From positions 1-64,000 of the forward strand of contig CAZWJC010000004.1 of the NCBI GenBank assembly GCA_964634255.1: a DNA stretch of 64,000 nucleotides, in the 5' to 3' direction. Made by a program: the position numbers and the translations under genes. Source of the stretch: MWDV01 sp964634255 (GTDB lineage: Bacteria; Verrucomicrobiota; Verrucomicrobiia; Limisphaerales; MWDV01). Positions 43,251 to 51,738 of the stretch are shown here, piece by piece; the first letter of the stretch is position 1, and every line of letters begins with the position of its first letter. The notes below the pieces were generated by a model. It did not search any database and was not told the DNA's origin. It saw only the letters and a program-made list of their open reading frames with translations.

Positions 43251-44027
43251 ATGAGACGGCTGTATCAGCAAACTGGCGTCAGGGCGCTTCGGTGTCCGGC
43301 CTTCACCCTGATCGAACTGCTGGTGGTCATCGCCATCATCGCCATTTTGGCGGCGATGCTGCTGCCCGCGCTCGCGGGTGCCAAGGAGCGTGGCCGCCGC
43401 GCCAACTGTCGCAGCTCGATGCGCCAGTTCGCTCTGGCCCTGCACATGTACGGTGACGACGCCGGCCAGCGTCTGCCCAGTGGCGCACCCAACCGGCCGA
43501 TGCAGCCCACGGACGATCACCTCCCGGTGCTCAGCAACGCTACGAGCAACGCTATTGTGCAATACGCCGGCACCGAGCAGATGCTGCACTGTCCCAGCTT
43601 CGGTACGTGGTTCATCAAGCAACAGGCCGAGCGGCCCTTCGAGGAGCGACAGTACGGATACGTGGTTGGTTACAATTACCACGGCGGTCATACCAACACA
43701 CCATGGCCGGCCATTGTGGGCGATGCCACTTGGGTTTCGCCGCAGCGCCTGACCGACGATCCCGGGCTGGTTCTGCTCTCCGACATGAATGACTGGTCGC
43801 CCGGCTACGGCCAGACCTTCGCGCCGCACACGAAGGGAGGCCCGCTGCTGGAAGGAATGGACCCGTCGAACCAGGGCCGCACCGGGGCGACATCTGCGCA
43901 AGTGGGCGCTCAAGGGGGCAACGTGGGGTTACTGGACGGTTCGGTTTCTTGGAAAGACATCAAGAAGATGCGCGTCTACCGTGGCTCCCAACAGTGGGGC
44001 GACAACGGGTGCTGGGCGATGTGGTGA
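43251..44027 (+). CDS. Type II secretion/type IV pilin-like pseudopilin (DUF1559-like)
   Basis: A 258-residue protein with a prepilin leader and N-methylation segment: CPAFTLIELLVVIAIIAI with the Glu at position +5 needed for processing, then a hydrophobic helix and a polar, proline-containing turn. The mature part is a globular domain that ends with the GGNVGLLDGSVSWK motif, the 'H/N-x-G-x-DG' C-terminal hallmark of the DUF1559/H-X9-DG pseudopilins that are greatly expanded in Planctomycetota and Verrucomicrobiota. The ATG at 43251 has GGAG 11 bases upstream; a TTG at 43242 is an alternative. A role as a surface or secretion-system fibre subunit is typical, but nothing else of a secretion system is in the window. 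It lies between the two FG-GAP/propeller genes. Confidence 0.87.
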   Translation: MRRLYQQTGVRALRCPAFTLIELLVVIAIIAILAAMLLPALAGAKERGRRANCRSSMRQFALALHMYGDDAGQRLPSGAPNRPMQPTDDHLPVLSNATSNAIVQYAGTEQMLHCPSFGTWFIKQQAERPFEERQYGYVVGYNYHGGHTNTPWPAIVGDATWVSPQRLTDDPGLVLLSDMNDWSPGYGQTFAPHTKGGPLLEGMDPSNQGRTGATSAQVGAQGGNVGLLDGSVSWKDIKKMRVYRGSQQWGDNGCWAMW

Positions 44028-44375
44028 CGTGCCGCCCATGCGCCTGCTCCCGAACGGGTGGCGGAAACCGTTGCCGCCATGACTGCTGCGAGCGCTTTCT
44101 CGATTCCCTGTACGCCGGAATGTTGCTACGGGGTGTGAACGGAAGTGGCGGTCGGAGGAGCGCGCCCGGTCCCCGGGCGCAGCGGCAAAACCTGCCAATC
44201 CCTGCGGGACTTGCACCCCATCGGGTGGCTTCCCCGCGCTGCGGACAGGGACTGTCCGCGGTCCGATGTCTCAGCCGTGTGGGGATTTCGTTCGCCGTGA
44301 CCGCCATTACGTTTCGCACCCGTCGCTACGCCCAGACTTGACGCGATATCCATGCCCCACTACACATGTGTCGCC
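44028..44375. other. Intergenic region carrying an inverted family A repeat pair
   Basis: These 348 bases contain no supported gene. Two family A hairpins, 44157-44183 and 44238-44264 (the latter inverted), take up the centre, and further small hairpins flank them. The promoter of the FG-GAP gene presumably lies after position 44270. Confidence 0.6.
44157..44264. repeat. Inverted pair of REP-like hairpin repeats (family A)
   Basis: 44157-44183 contains GCGCCCGG TCC CCGGGCGC followed by AGC; 44238-44264 contains GCTGCGGACAG GGA CTGTCCGCGG followed by TCC, the same element reversed. Stem bases differ between copies while pairing is kept, the mark of selected or recently folded hairpins. The pair has the same geometry as the one at 1153-1262. 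Confidence 0.75.
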
Positions 44376-46928
44376 ATGAGAAAGCTCAGCATCCTACTCC
44401 CCGCATTGCTGGCCTGTTCCGCTGTCGCTGCGCCCGAACTCGAGCCCGCCGCCTTCATCGCTGACGGAACGAACCTTCTGACGGCGGGCACAATGTCCGC
44501 CCCGAGCGTCGTGGACTGGAACAATGACGGCAAGAAGGACCTCTTGGTGGGGCAGTTTGATCAGGGCAAGGTTTGGCTGTATCTGAATCGCGGCTCGGAT
44601 GCGAGTCCGGCCTTCAGCGGCGCGACGCCCGTGCTTTCCGGTGGGACGCAGATCACCACGTCCTATGGGTGATGCATCGGATCAAGTCCACATGGCGTGG
44701 ACTGGAACAACGATGGCAAGAAGGACCTCGTGACCGGGGAGCGGGATGGATATGTGCGCATCTACCAAAACGTCGGCACGGATGCCAGTCCCGTGTTCAA
44801 TGGCTACGTCTATCTGAAGGTCTGCGGCACGAACTGGCAGTCGTTGAGTACGGTGCCCGAGGTTGTGGATTGGAACAACGATGGGTTGAAGGACGTGCTG
44901 TGCGGGGAAGACTCCGGGCGGATTTACCTCATGCTCAACTCGGGGACGAGTAACAGCCCGGTGTTCAACACCGTGAAGTTCATCACTAACGGCACGGCCA
45001 TCCTGAACGTCGGCAGAGTTCCCAGCCCGACCGTGGTGGATTGGAATCGCGATGGAAAGAAGGACCTCATCCTGGGCAACGTCAACGGCTACGTCTATTA
45101 CTTTCAGAACAAAGGTACGGACGCCGATCCGATCTTCAACGGCTACGAACTCTGCCTGGCGGGGGGCAGCACGATCGAGGTGGGCTCCTATTCTCAGACC
45201 GCCGTCACCGACTGGGACAATGACGGTCGGTGGGATGTGCTTTGCGGCGCGTACGAAGGGACCGACGATGCGCATGTGTGGTACTTCCATGCCCCGGCGG
45301 GTCCTTACCTGACCACCTACTCCACGGCGGGCGCCAATTACGAACCCGGCACCACCTTCAACCTGGTCTGCACGCTCAAGAACACTCCGGCTGCCGCCGT
45401 CACCAACGTGAGCGCGATGCTGCTGTCAGCCAGTCCGTGGTGCGACGTCATTCAACCGGCCTGGACGGTGGGCGACATGCCAGCCAGTTCAACGCGCGCC
45501 AACTCGACCACGCCCTTTGTGCTGCGGATCAAGACCAACGCGCTGCTGGGGGCAACGGTGACGTTGAACCTGGCCATCCAGGGCAACGGTGGCGACTATC
45601 GCAACACGAACCAGATTCGCCTCGAAGTTGCCAAGCCGGTCTTCTCGCTGGTTGGTTACCTCGTCAACGACAGTCAGGGCAACGGAAACTGTGCATTCGA
45701 GTCCGGAGAACGGGGGCAATTGGTTCTCCGGTTGAAGAACTCGGGCTATCGAGCCGAAAACGTGACCGGTCGGCTCAGCTACGCCTATGGTTTCAACGTG
45801 ACCCATCCGACTTCCAGCTTCGGCACCATGGAACGCAACGCCACCAACTCGAACGCGGCGCTGCCGTTCGGGCTCACGGCCCTTTCGTATGTGCCGGCGC
45901 TGCCGTACTTCTACCTGGACGTGACCTGCGACCGTGCGGCATTCACGAATCAGATCTATGTGGACGTGTTGCCGGAGTATCCCCGGAGCAACGGGGTGAG
46001 CTTTGCCTGGGTGGACACCACGGGCGGCACCACTCTGACCTTGGCCAACGACGGCTACGCCATGGTCTCGCTGCCGTCGGGCTTCTACTTTCCGTTGTAT
46101 CAGTACACCGTGAGCTATCTCTATCTGTCCGCGAACGGATATCTGGGCATGCTGAGCTCCAGCGTGGCCAACAACACCGTGATCCCCAATGCCAGCTCGC
46201 CCAGCGGTATCCTCGCGCCGTTCTGGGATGACTTGGACCCTTCTGCCGGAGGAGTGGTGCGCTACAAGTCTTTCGGCACGTCTCCCAACCGGTATCTGGT
46301 GGCGGAATGGAACAACGTGCCGCGGCGTGCCGATGCTGCCACGCGTGTCACGTTCGAGGCGATCCTCCATGAAAACGGGGACATCAAGTTTCAATACGGC
46401 TCCTCTACGGGTGTGAATGCCGACGGGCGCAGCGCCACGATCGGGATCGAGGATTATACCGGTGCCAACGGAGTTCAATACGCTTTCAATCGAGTTGGCG
46501 CAGTCAGCAACGGGTTGGCGCTGCACTTCCGGTGTTCGGCGGCCTCCGAGGATTCCGATGGCGACAGCCTCCCGGATGTCTTTGAGCGGTTTAGCTTTGG
46601 CGGCCTGGCTGCCTCGGGCAGTGACGACTCCGATGGCGATGGCCTGTGCAATCTCGCAGAGTTCCGTTGTGGCACGGATCCGCGAGCGGGCGGTAGCCGA
46701 TTGTGTTGCCAGCCCGTGCAACTGTTGTCGCAGAATCGGTATGTCGTCCGCTGGGGGAGCATCCCCGGGCGCAGCTATCGCGTGTGGCAGAATACCAACC
46801 TCGGCGCTGCGTCTTGGACACTGCTTACGCCCACAGCGCTCCAAGGCGCCGCGACCGGCATCAACGCGTACACCGGCAGTGTGTCCACCGCGACCGCCCG
46901 GGGCTTCTGGCGAGTGACAACCCCGTAG
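44376..46928 (+). CDS. Secreted FG-GAP repeat protein interrupted by an in-frame UGA (codon 99)
   Basis: A frame of 851 codons that continues without shift on both sides of a single TGA at 44670-44672. It has a signal peptide (MRKLSILLPALLACSAVAAPEL). FG-GAP blades include VDWNNDGKKDLLVG before, and VDWNNDGKKDLVTG, VDWNNDGLKDVLCG, VDWNRDGKKDLILG and TDWDNDGRWDVLCG after the stop. Then follow two beta domains of CARDB-like appearance (about residues 305-450), a beta-rich domain with ILAPFWDDLDPSAGG, two calcium-type loops (DSDGDSLPD and DSDGDGLCN) and the shared C-terminal module ending FWRVTTP. The UGA aligns with a serine in the paralogue at 50455-51645. Options are a nonsense mutation, a sequencing error, or selenocysteine; the first is most economical. 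The next gene starts two bases later. Confidence 0.72.
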
Positions 46929-46930
46929 AC

Positions 46931-48442
46931 ATGTCAGTCGCACGCCAGACAGTTCTCCTTCTCTGCCTCGGCTCGCTCCTGTCCGCGGTGGCAGCGGAAT
47001 GGCCGCAATACCGTGGCCCCAACGGTGACGGCGTTGCCCAAGAGCCCATTCTGACCACGTGGCCTGCTTCCGGCCTGCCAGAACTCTGGCGGAAACCGGT
47101 AACGAACGGTTTCAGTTCCTTCGCCATCGCGGTCGGTCGGGCTTACACGCTGGAAACACGTGCCGTTGGCGAAGAAAGCCTTGAAACGTGCGTGGCATGG
47201 GACGCGGTGTCTGGCTCCGAACTGTGGACCACAAACCTCGGCGCCGCGGTGTACGACTATGGCAGCGGCGAGGGCGATGGGCCGCGCTCCACGCCGTCGG
47301 TCGAAGGGGGACGTGTGTTTGTGCTCTCGGCCAACCTCAAGCTCACTTGCCTGAGCGTGACCAATGGCCACGTATTGTGGAGCCGCGATTTCCTGCAGGA
47401 ATTCGGCGCGGAAAACATCCCCTGGCAGAATGCCGCGTCACCGCTCCTTGAGGGTGGCTTGGTCTTTCTGAACTGCAACGCCCCGGATGGAACTCTGGCC
47501 GCGCTGCGTCAGAGCGACGGTGCGATCGTTTGGCGAACGAACACGGACGTTTTGACGCACGCCACGCCCGTTGCGGCGAGCATTCACGGCGTGCGACAGG
47601 TCATCTTCTTTGCGCAGTCCGGTCTGGTTTCTGTTAAGGCTGCGACCGGCGACGTCCTGTGGACGTATCCCTTTCCGTTCAACCAAACCTCCGCAGGCGC
47701 CTCCCCGGTTGTGTGGGAGGATGTCGTCTATTGTTCCGCGGCTTTCTCGAGTGGCGCGGGCGCGGTGCAGATCACACGAGACGGGGACACGTTTACGGCG
47801 ACCGAGTTGTGGCGCCGACCAGCGCAACTCCGGAACTACTGGAGCACGCCGGTTTGCCTGGGCGGCTATCTCTACGGCTTGTTCGAATCGCAATCCGGCT
47901 CTCACACCAAGACGCTGCGCTGTGTGGATTTGCGGACCGGAGACACCCTGTGGTCCGAGCCCGGTTTCGCCTCCGGCGGGCTGCTGCTTGTGGACGGCCG
48001 TTTGTTAATCCAGACCGAAGGAGGCGAACTCGTGCTGGCTGAAGCCGCCCCGTTCAGCTACCTGGAGTTGGCCCGTTCGCAGGTGCTCACTGGCAAAAGC
48101 TGGAATGTGCCTGCGGTGAGCAACGGCCGCATTTACGCGCGCAGCACGACGGAAGCGGTTTGCCTGAATGCCGCTGTGGTACAACCGTCGGCCGGTTTGG
48201 TGCAAACGCTCGAATCTCGAGTTGGGGGGCAACTGTGTCTGCGCGTCGCGTCTGCGGACGGCGCACTGATTGAAGCCAACCGCTTGGATCGCATCCAAAT
48301 CCTGATGACGACCAACGTGGCGATTGGATTGGAAAGTTGGTCGCCCGTAACGAATAACCCCATTCTCACGAATGGGGTCATCGAGGTGGAACTGCTGCCG
48401 GTCTTGGGCCAACGCTATTTTGTCGCCTGCGAACAACCTTGA
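46931..48442 (+). CDS. Secreted PQQ-like beta-propeller protein (second paralogue)
   Basis: A 503-residue exported protein with a signal peptide (MSVARQTVLLLCLGSLLSAVAA) and a mature start EWPQYRGPNGDGVAQ. It repeats the blade pattern of the protein at 41691-43199, sharing GDGPRSTPSVEGGRVFVLSANLKL-type and IHGVRQVIF segments and the order of blades, so the two are paralogues. Examples of blades are CVAWDAVSGSELWTTNLG, LTCLSVTNGHVLWSRD, LAALRQSDGAIVWRTN and LVSVKAATGDVLWTYP. Its C-terminal module ends GQRYFVACEQP, where the usual FYR has changed to YFV. It starts two bases after the FG-GAP stop and no ribosome-binding site is seen, so coupling is likely. Its last 28 bases overlap the 3' end of the SPFH gene on the other strand. 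No enzymatic role is visible. Confidence 0.82.
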   Translation: MSVARQTVLLLCLGSLLSAVAAEWPQYRGPNGDGVAQEPILTTWPASGLPELWRKPVTNGFSSFAIAVGRAYTLETRAVGEESLETCVAWDAVSGSELWTTNLGAAVYDYGSGEGDGPRSTPSVEGGRVFVLSANLKLTCLSVTNGHVLWSRDFLQEFGAENIPWQNAASPLLEGGLVFLNCNAPDGTLAALRQSDGAIVWRTNTDVLTHATPVAASIHGVRQVIFFAQSGLVSVKAATGDVLWTYPFPFNQTSAGASPVVWEDVVYCSAAFSSGAGAVQITRDGDTFTATELWRRPAQLRNYWSTPVCLGGYLYGLFESQSGSHTKTLRCVDLRTGDTLWSEPGFASGGLLLVDGRLLIQTEGGELVLAEAAPFSYLELARSQVLTGKSWNVPAVSNGRIYARSTTEAVCLNAAVVQPSAGLVQTLESRVGGQLCLRVASADGALIEANRLDRIQILMTTNVAIGLESWSPVTNNPILTNGVIEVELLPVLGQRYFVACEQP

Positions 48443-49344
48443 CCGCTGGACACCCGCGCCGTTTGCCCCGCCGCCAGCAACTCAGCCAGTACGGGACTGC
48501 CCGACGGTAGCAGTGTGATGCGCGCTTCGCCTGTGATGATCTTCTGCGTTTCCAGCACGGCGAACAACGCCTCGAAGACCTCCGAATCCTTGACGATCTT
48601 CTGCAACGCCGCTCCGACAACGCGCGGCCGGATGGCGCCGGCCTTGGCAAACTCCACCGCGGCCTGTCGCTCTGCCGTGCTGGCGATGATACTCACGCGA
48701 TTCACCCCGTCCTGTTTGATCGCCGCGGTGACCTGACGCAGCCGGTTCACCACTTTGCTTTCGATCTGCTTGATCATCTCGCGGTCGCGAAAATGCACCT
48801 TGCGGATGTACACCGAGCCGAGCTTGTAGCCCCACTCGTGTGACTTGGGTGAAACCTCGGCCCGCACCGTTTGACTCATGGAGTGCCGGCTGGTGAGCAT
48901 CTGGTCCAATGGCATGTTGCTCAGGCAACGCACGGTTGAGTTGCTGACGTTGGCGGCCAAGGACCCGCGTGGGTCGGCGTTCTTGAACAGATAGGAAACC
49001 GGATCGCTTATGAACATCTCGTACCAGATGCCGATGCCCATGGGCGCACCCTCTTCGGAGTTGACCGGGTTACTGCGCAGGTATTCCTGATCCAGGCGCA
49101 TGTCGAGCACGTAACGCTTGCCCAGCCAGCGCATCACCAGCGCTTTCCACCCGAGCCGGGTGATGAGGAAGTAGAGCCCCGGTTCGTCGATCGTGGCGAC
49201 CACCTTACCGAACAGGACATAGACGTGGCATTTCCGTTCCTCGACGACGGTGTAAATGCCGAACACCTGCACCACACCCAGCAGCGCCGGGACCAGCGTG
49301 AGACAGACTACGAACGTGACCACGGCAGCGATGAGGAAGCTCAT
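48415..49344 (-). CDS. SPFH/band 7 membrane protein, HflC-like
   Basis: A 309-residue protein with one N-terminal membrane helix (about residues 4-28, IAAVVTFVVCLTLVPALLGVVQVFGIYTVV), then the SPFH domain. RKCHVYVLFGKVVATIDEPGLYFL opens the domain, VLDMRLDQEYLRSNPVNSEE follows, and the DxxxSNSTVRCLSNMPLDQMLTSRH and QVTAAIKQDGVNRVSIIASTAERQAAVEFAKAG stretches are the band 7 core and coiled coil. Such proteins oligomerise into membrane cages, often with the FtsH protease. It is not a close copy of E. coli HflC, but its pairing with the HflK-like gene, whose start and stop overlap (ATGA), fits an HflKC-type complex. Its 3' end overlaps the end of the opposite-strand propeller gene by 28 bases. 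Confidence 0.82.
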   Translation of the reverse strand: MSFLIAAVVTFVVCLTLVPALLGVVQVFGIYTVVEERKCHVYVLFGKVVATIDEPGLYFLITRLGWKALVMRWLGKRYVLDMRLDQEYLRSNPVNSEEGAPMGIGIWYEMFISDPVSYLFKNADPRGSLAANVSNSTVRCLSNMPLDQMLTSRHSMSQTVRAEVSPKSHEWGYKLGSVYIRKVHFRDREMIKQIESKVVNRLRQVTAAIKQDGVNRVSIIASTAERQAAVEFAKAGAIRPRVVGAALQKIVKDSEVFEALFAVLETQKIITGEARITLLPSGSPVLAELLAAGQTARVSSGQGCSQATK

Positions 49345-50330
49345 GGCTTCACCTCCAAGAATACCTGATTGGCCTGATCGAACAGCGCCAGCTTCACGTT
49401 CCGCACGTAGGCCGGCAGCACGCCCGACCCGCTTTGTTTCAAATCGGTCAACTGATCCGCCAAGCGTTCCAGCGGTTCGGTTTCCGCCTGCGCCTTGAGG
49501 GTTTCGATCTCCACCGCGCGCCTCGACTGCACGATCTTCTGATCGGCCGCCGCTTGTGCGAGGCTGATCTCGGACGACACTTGGTTGTGCGCGGTGTTGA
49601 TGGCGGCCAGCGCCGATTCGACTTCGGCGGGTGGATCAATGCCCGTGATCAATGTCGCGTCCAGCACCATTCCGTAGCGCGCGGCGGAGGTGCGGCATTC
49701 GTGGTCCATGTGCTCGTTCAGGTCGCGCAGGTTCTTGCGGAGGTCGTTGATCGAAATGCCGTGCGCGGCGGCAGCGTCCAAGTCCGCGCCGGGCTCGCCC
49801 GGACGCTTGGGCGCTTCAAAGTTCGAGATGCGCTCGCGCAGCACGGAGACGAAGTAACCCATGACGTGCGCGAATGGATTCTTCACGCCAAACAGGTAGG
49901 CGTAGAGGTTGCGCTCGGAAACGCGATAGCGGATCTGCCCAGTCAGGCCGGTGTTGAGCTGGTCCTTCGTTACTGCTTCCAGAATGGTGCCATCCTGGTT
50001 GGCTTCCGGGTTGTCCGGATCGAACGCCATGTTCACGGTTTGCGTGGCGACCGACACCTTGTATACCTGCTCCCACGGCCATTTGAAGTACGGTCCACCG
50101 GGCGGGATCACTCGCAGCTGCGGCCAGGCGTAGCGCTTGCGCTCATCCTCGTCGAGGCCGTCCGAGATGGGATCGTTCAATGTGGTCGTATTGTCAGCGA
50201 GACGTTGGGCGCGGCCAAAGCTCGTCTTCACGGCCCGTTCGTTCTGGTTAACGGTGTACAGCCCGGCGAGCAGGTAGCGCACGAGAAACCAGGCGGTGAA
50301 TCCGCAGAGGCAGCCAAGCAGTATCATCAT
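49341..50330 (-). CDS. SPFH/band 7 membrane protein, HflK-like
   Basis: A 329-residue protein. The N-terminal helix (MMILLGCLCGFTAWFLVRYLLAGL) anchors it, followed by YTVNQNERAVKTSFGRAQR, the band 7 entrance seen in HflK. The middle has VSVATQTVNMAFDPDNPEA and TKDQLNTGLTGQIRYRVSE, a VLRERISNFE helix and a long coiled coil rich in Ala and Glu (INTAHNQVSSEISLAQAAADQKIVQSRRAVEIETLKAQAE). The ATG at 50330 has GGA nine bases upstream; a GTG at 50354 is possible but has its GGAG too close. It overlaps the HflC-like gene by four bases, so the two subunits are made together in equal amounts. Confidence 0.83.
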   Translation of the reverse strand: MMILLGCLCGFTAWFLVRYLLAGLYTVNQNERAVKTSFGRAQRLADNTTTLNDPISDGLDEDERKRYAWPQLRVIPPGGPYFKWPWEQVYKVSVATQTVNMAFDPDNPEANQDGTILEAVTKDQLNTGLTGQIRYRVSERNLYAYLFGVKNPFAHVMGYFVSVLRERISNFEAPKRPGEPGADLDAAAAHGISINDLRKNLRDLNEHMDHECRTSAARYGMVLDATLITGIDPPAEVESALAAINTAHNQVSSEISLAQAAADQKIVQSRRAVEIETLKAQAETEPLERLADQLTDLKQSGSGVLPAYVRNVKLALFDQANQVFLEVKP

Positions 50331-50454
50331 AGTCGAGGGTCCTTTCCGCGACACTCCATAGCTGCATCTTCACTTCCCGCCAAGGAGAATCTGCGGCGTA
50401 ACCAAAATGTCGCACTGGCGTCCGCGCCGACGAGGCGACGACATCCCACCGTCA

Positions 50455-51645
50455 CTACGGGGCGATCTGCACACGATAGAACTCCCGTTCGGTCGCCGGA
50501 GTGTTGGTCCAAGAGGTGAGAGTCCCGGCGGAGGGCAGGTTTGACCCGACGACGCTGAACGCAGTCTCAGGGGACGCTGCAGTCAGGACGTGATACTTAA
50601 GGTGCGGCGCGCTCTGCCATTGCAGCACCGAGCGCCCTCCAGGTACTGGGGTGATGGCTGAGAACTCGAAACGGTAACCCTCGAAGAGCTGCACGGTACC
50701 ATCCACATTGCCCAAGAGCAGGTCCACCACGCCGTCGTCGTTCCAATCCGCCAAGTCGAGCCGCATCCGGCCGCTGGTGTAGATCGCGGTCAAACCGCTG
50801 ACCGTGGGGGATTGAATCGCCACCGGCAACTGCAGGAGCGGCTCAGAATTGTCTCCCGTGTTTCGGCACCAATAGACGCCGGTGCTCGAACTGCCCACCA
50901 AATCTTTCAAGCCGTCGCCGTCCCAGTCGAAGACCCGCACGACCGCGCGCGAGTTCAACGAGAGCGGCGCGCCGCCTGCTTGGATTTGAACCGGCTCCAC
51001 CAGCACGGGCAAACCGGCGGCGCTGGTGTTTCGATACCAGAACGCCGCGCCGCCGCCGGTGCCACTGAGCAGGTCCGGAAGTCCATCTTCGTCCCAGTCG
51101 TGAACGTACGGCGTGGCGCGGATGCCGACCGACAGAGTCGCGCCACCGGCGGTCAGCAACACCCCAGCAGCAAGCATCGGGCTGGCATCCGTGTTGGTGT
51201 TGGCGAAGAAATAGACCGTGCCATCCGAGCCTTTGCCAACAAGCAGGTCGCGCCGACCGTCGCGGTTGTAGTCGCACACCCAAGGTGCGGGCGCGCCGCA
51301 GCTTGAGCCCGCGACGACGATGTCCACACCGCCCGCTTGGAGGTTGTAGCTGTTCGTTAGCACCGGCTGGGCATCCGTGCCGACGTTCAGGAACACCGCG
51401 ATCTTGTCCGCGTAGCGGTAGCCCACCAGCAAGTCTTTTCGCCCGTCGCCATTCCAATCGGTGACGCAGGGAATGGCCCAGTCGCCCACATCCATCACCG
51501 TCGTTCCGGCGTAGAGGTTGGTCGCCGGTCGCAGTTGGACAGGGTCGGCTCGCAGAGTGGGCAGCGACAAGAACGCGGCCCCACAAAAGATGGCAATGAT
51601 GAACTGACGCCTTGCGCCCGTCCCACCTGAAGATTCATTTCGCAT
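50455..51645 (-). CDS. Secreted FG-GAP repeat protein with shared C-terminal module
   Basis: A 396-residue exported protein. The ATG at 51645 follows GGAG by seven bases. The signal peptide has a twin-arginine-like RRQFIIAIFCGAAFLSLP start. FG-GAP loops recur at regular intervals: VTDWNGDGRKDLLVG, CDYNRDGRRDLLVG, HDWDEDGLPDLLSG, FDWDGDGLKDLVG and ADWNDDGVVDLLLG, five blades or so. The C-terminal 65 residues form the module shared with neighbours, with VLQWQSAPHLKYHVL and the ending REFYRVQIAP. It is close in sequence to the FG-GAP protein at 44376-46928, including the GGVDIVVAGSSC segment that aligns with the in-frame UGA of that gene. Likely a surface or exported protein with calcium-stabilised blades. 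No enzymatic motif. Confidence 0.82.
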   Translation of the reverse strand: MRNESSGGTGARRQFIIAIFCGAAFLSLPTLRADPVQLRPATNLYAGTTVMDVGDWAIPCVTDWNGDGRKDLLVGYRYADKIAVFLNVGTDAQPVLTNSYNLQAGGVDIVVAGSSCGAPAPWVCDYNRDGRRDLLVGKGSDGTVYFFANTNTDASPMLAAGVLLTAGGATLSVGIRATPYVHDWDEDGLPDLLSGTGGGAAFWYRNTSAAGLPVLVEPVQIQAGGAPLSLNSRAVVRVFDWDGDGLKDLVGSSSTGVYWCRNTGDNSEPLLQLPVAIQSPTVSGLTAIYTSGRMRLDLADWNDDGVVDLLLGNVDGTVQLFEGYRFEFSAITPVPGGRSVLQWQSAPHLKYHVLTAASPETAFSVVGSNLPSAGTLTSWTNTPATEREFYRVQIAP

Positions 51646-51738
51646 GGTCGGCTCCTGATGCTGGTACCGCCGGTTGAGGCGAGGGTCTGCCGAGCCAGCC
51701 GGTTCGTCAAGCGTGCAACCTCGCGTGAAACCTTGCCC

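Noticed and set aside
44697..46928. The part of the FG-GAP gene after the UGA as an independent gene
   Set aside because: It would start in the middle of an FG-GAP blade at a GTG without a ribosome-binding site or signal peptide, while the same frame continues from the signal peptide upstream.
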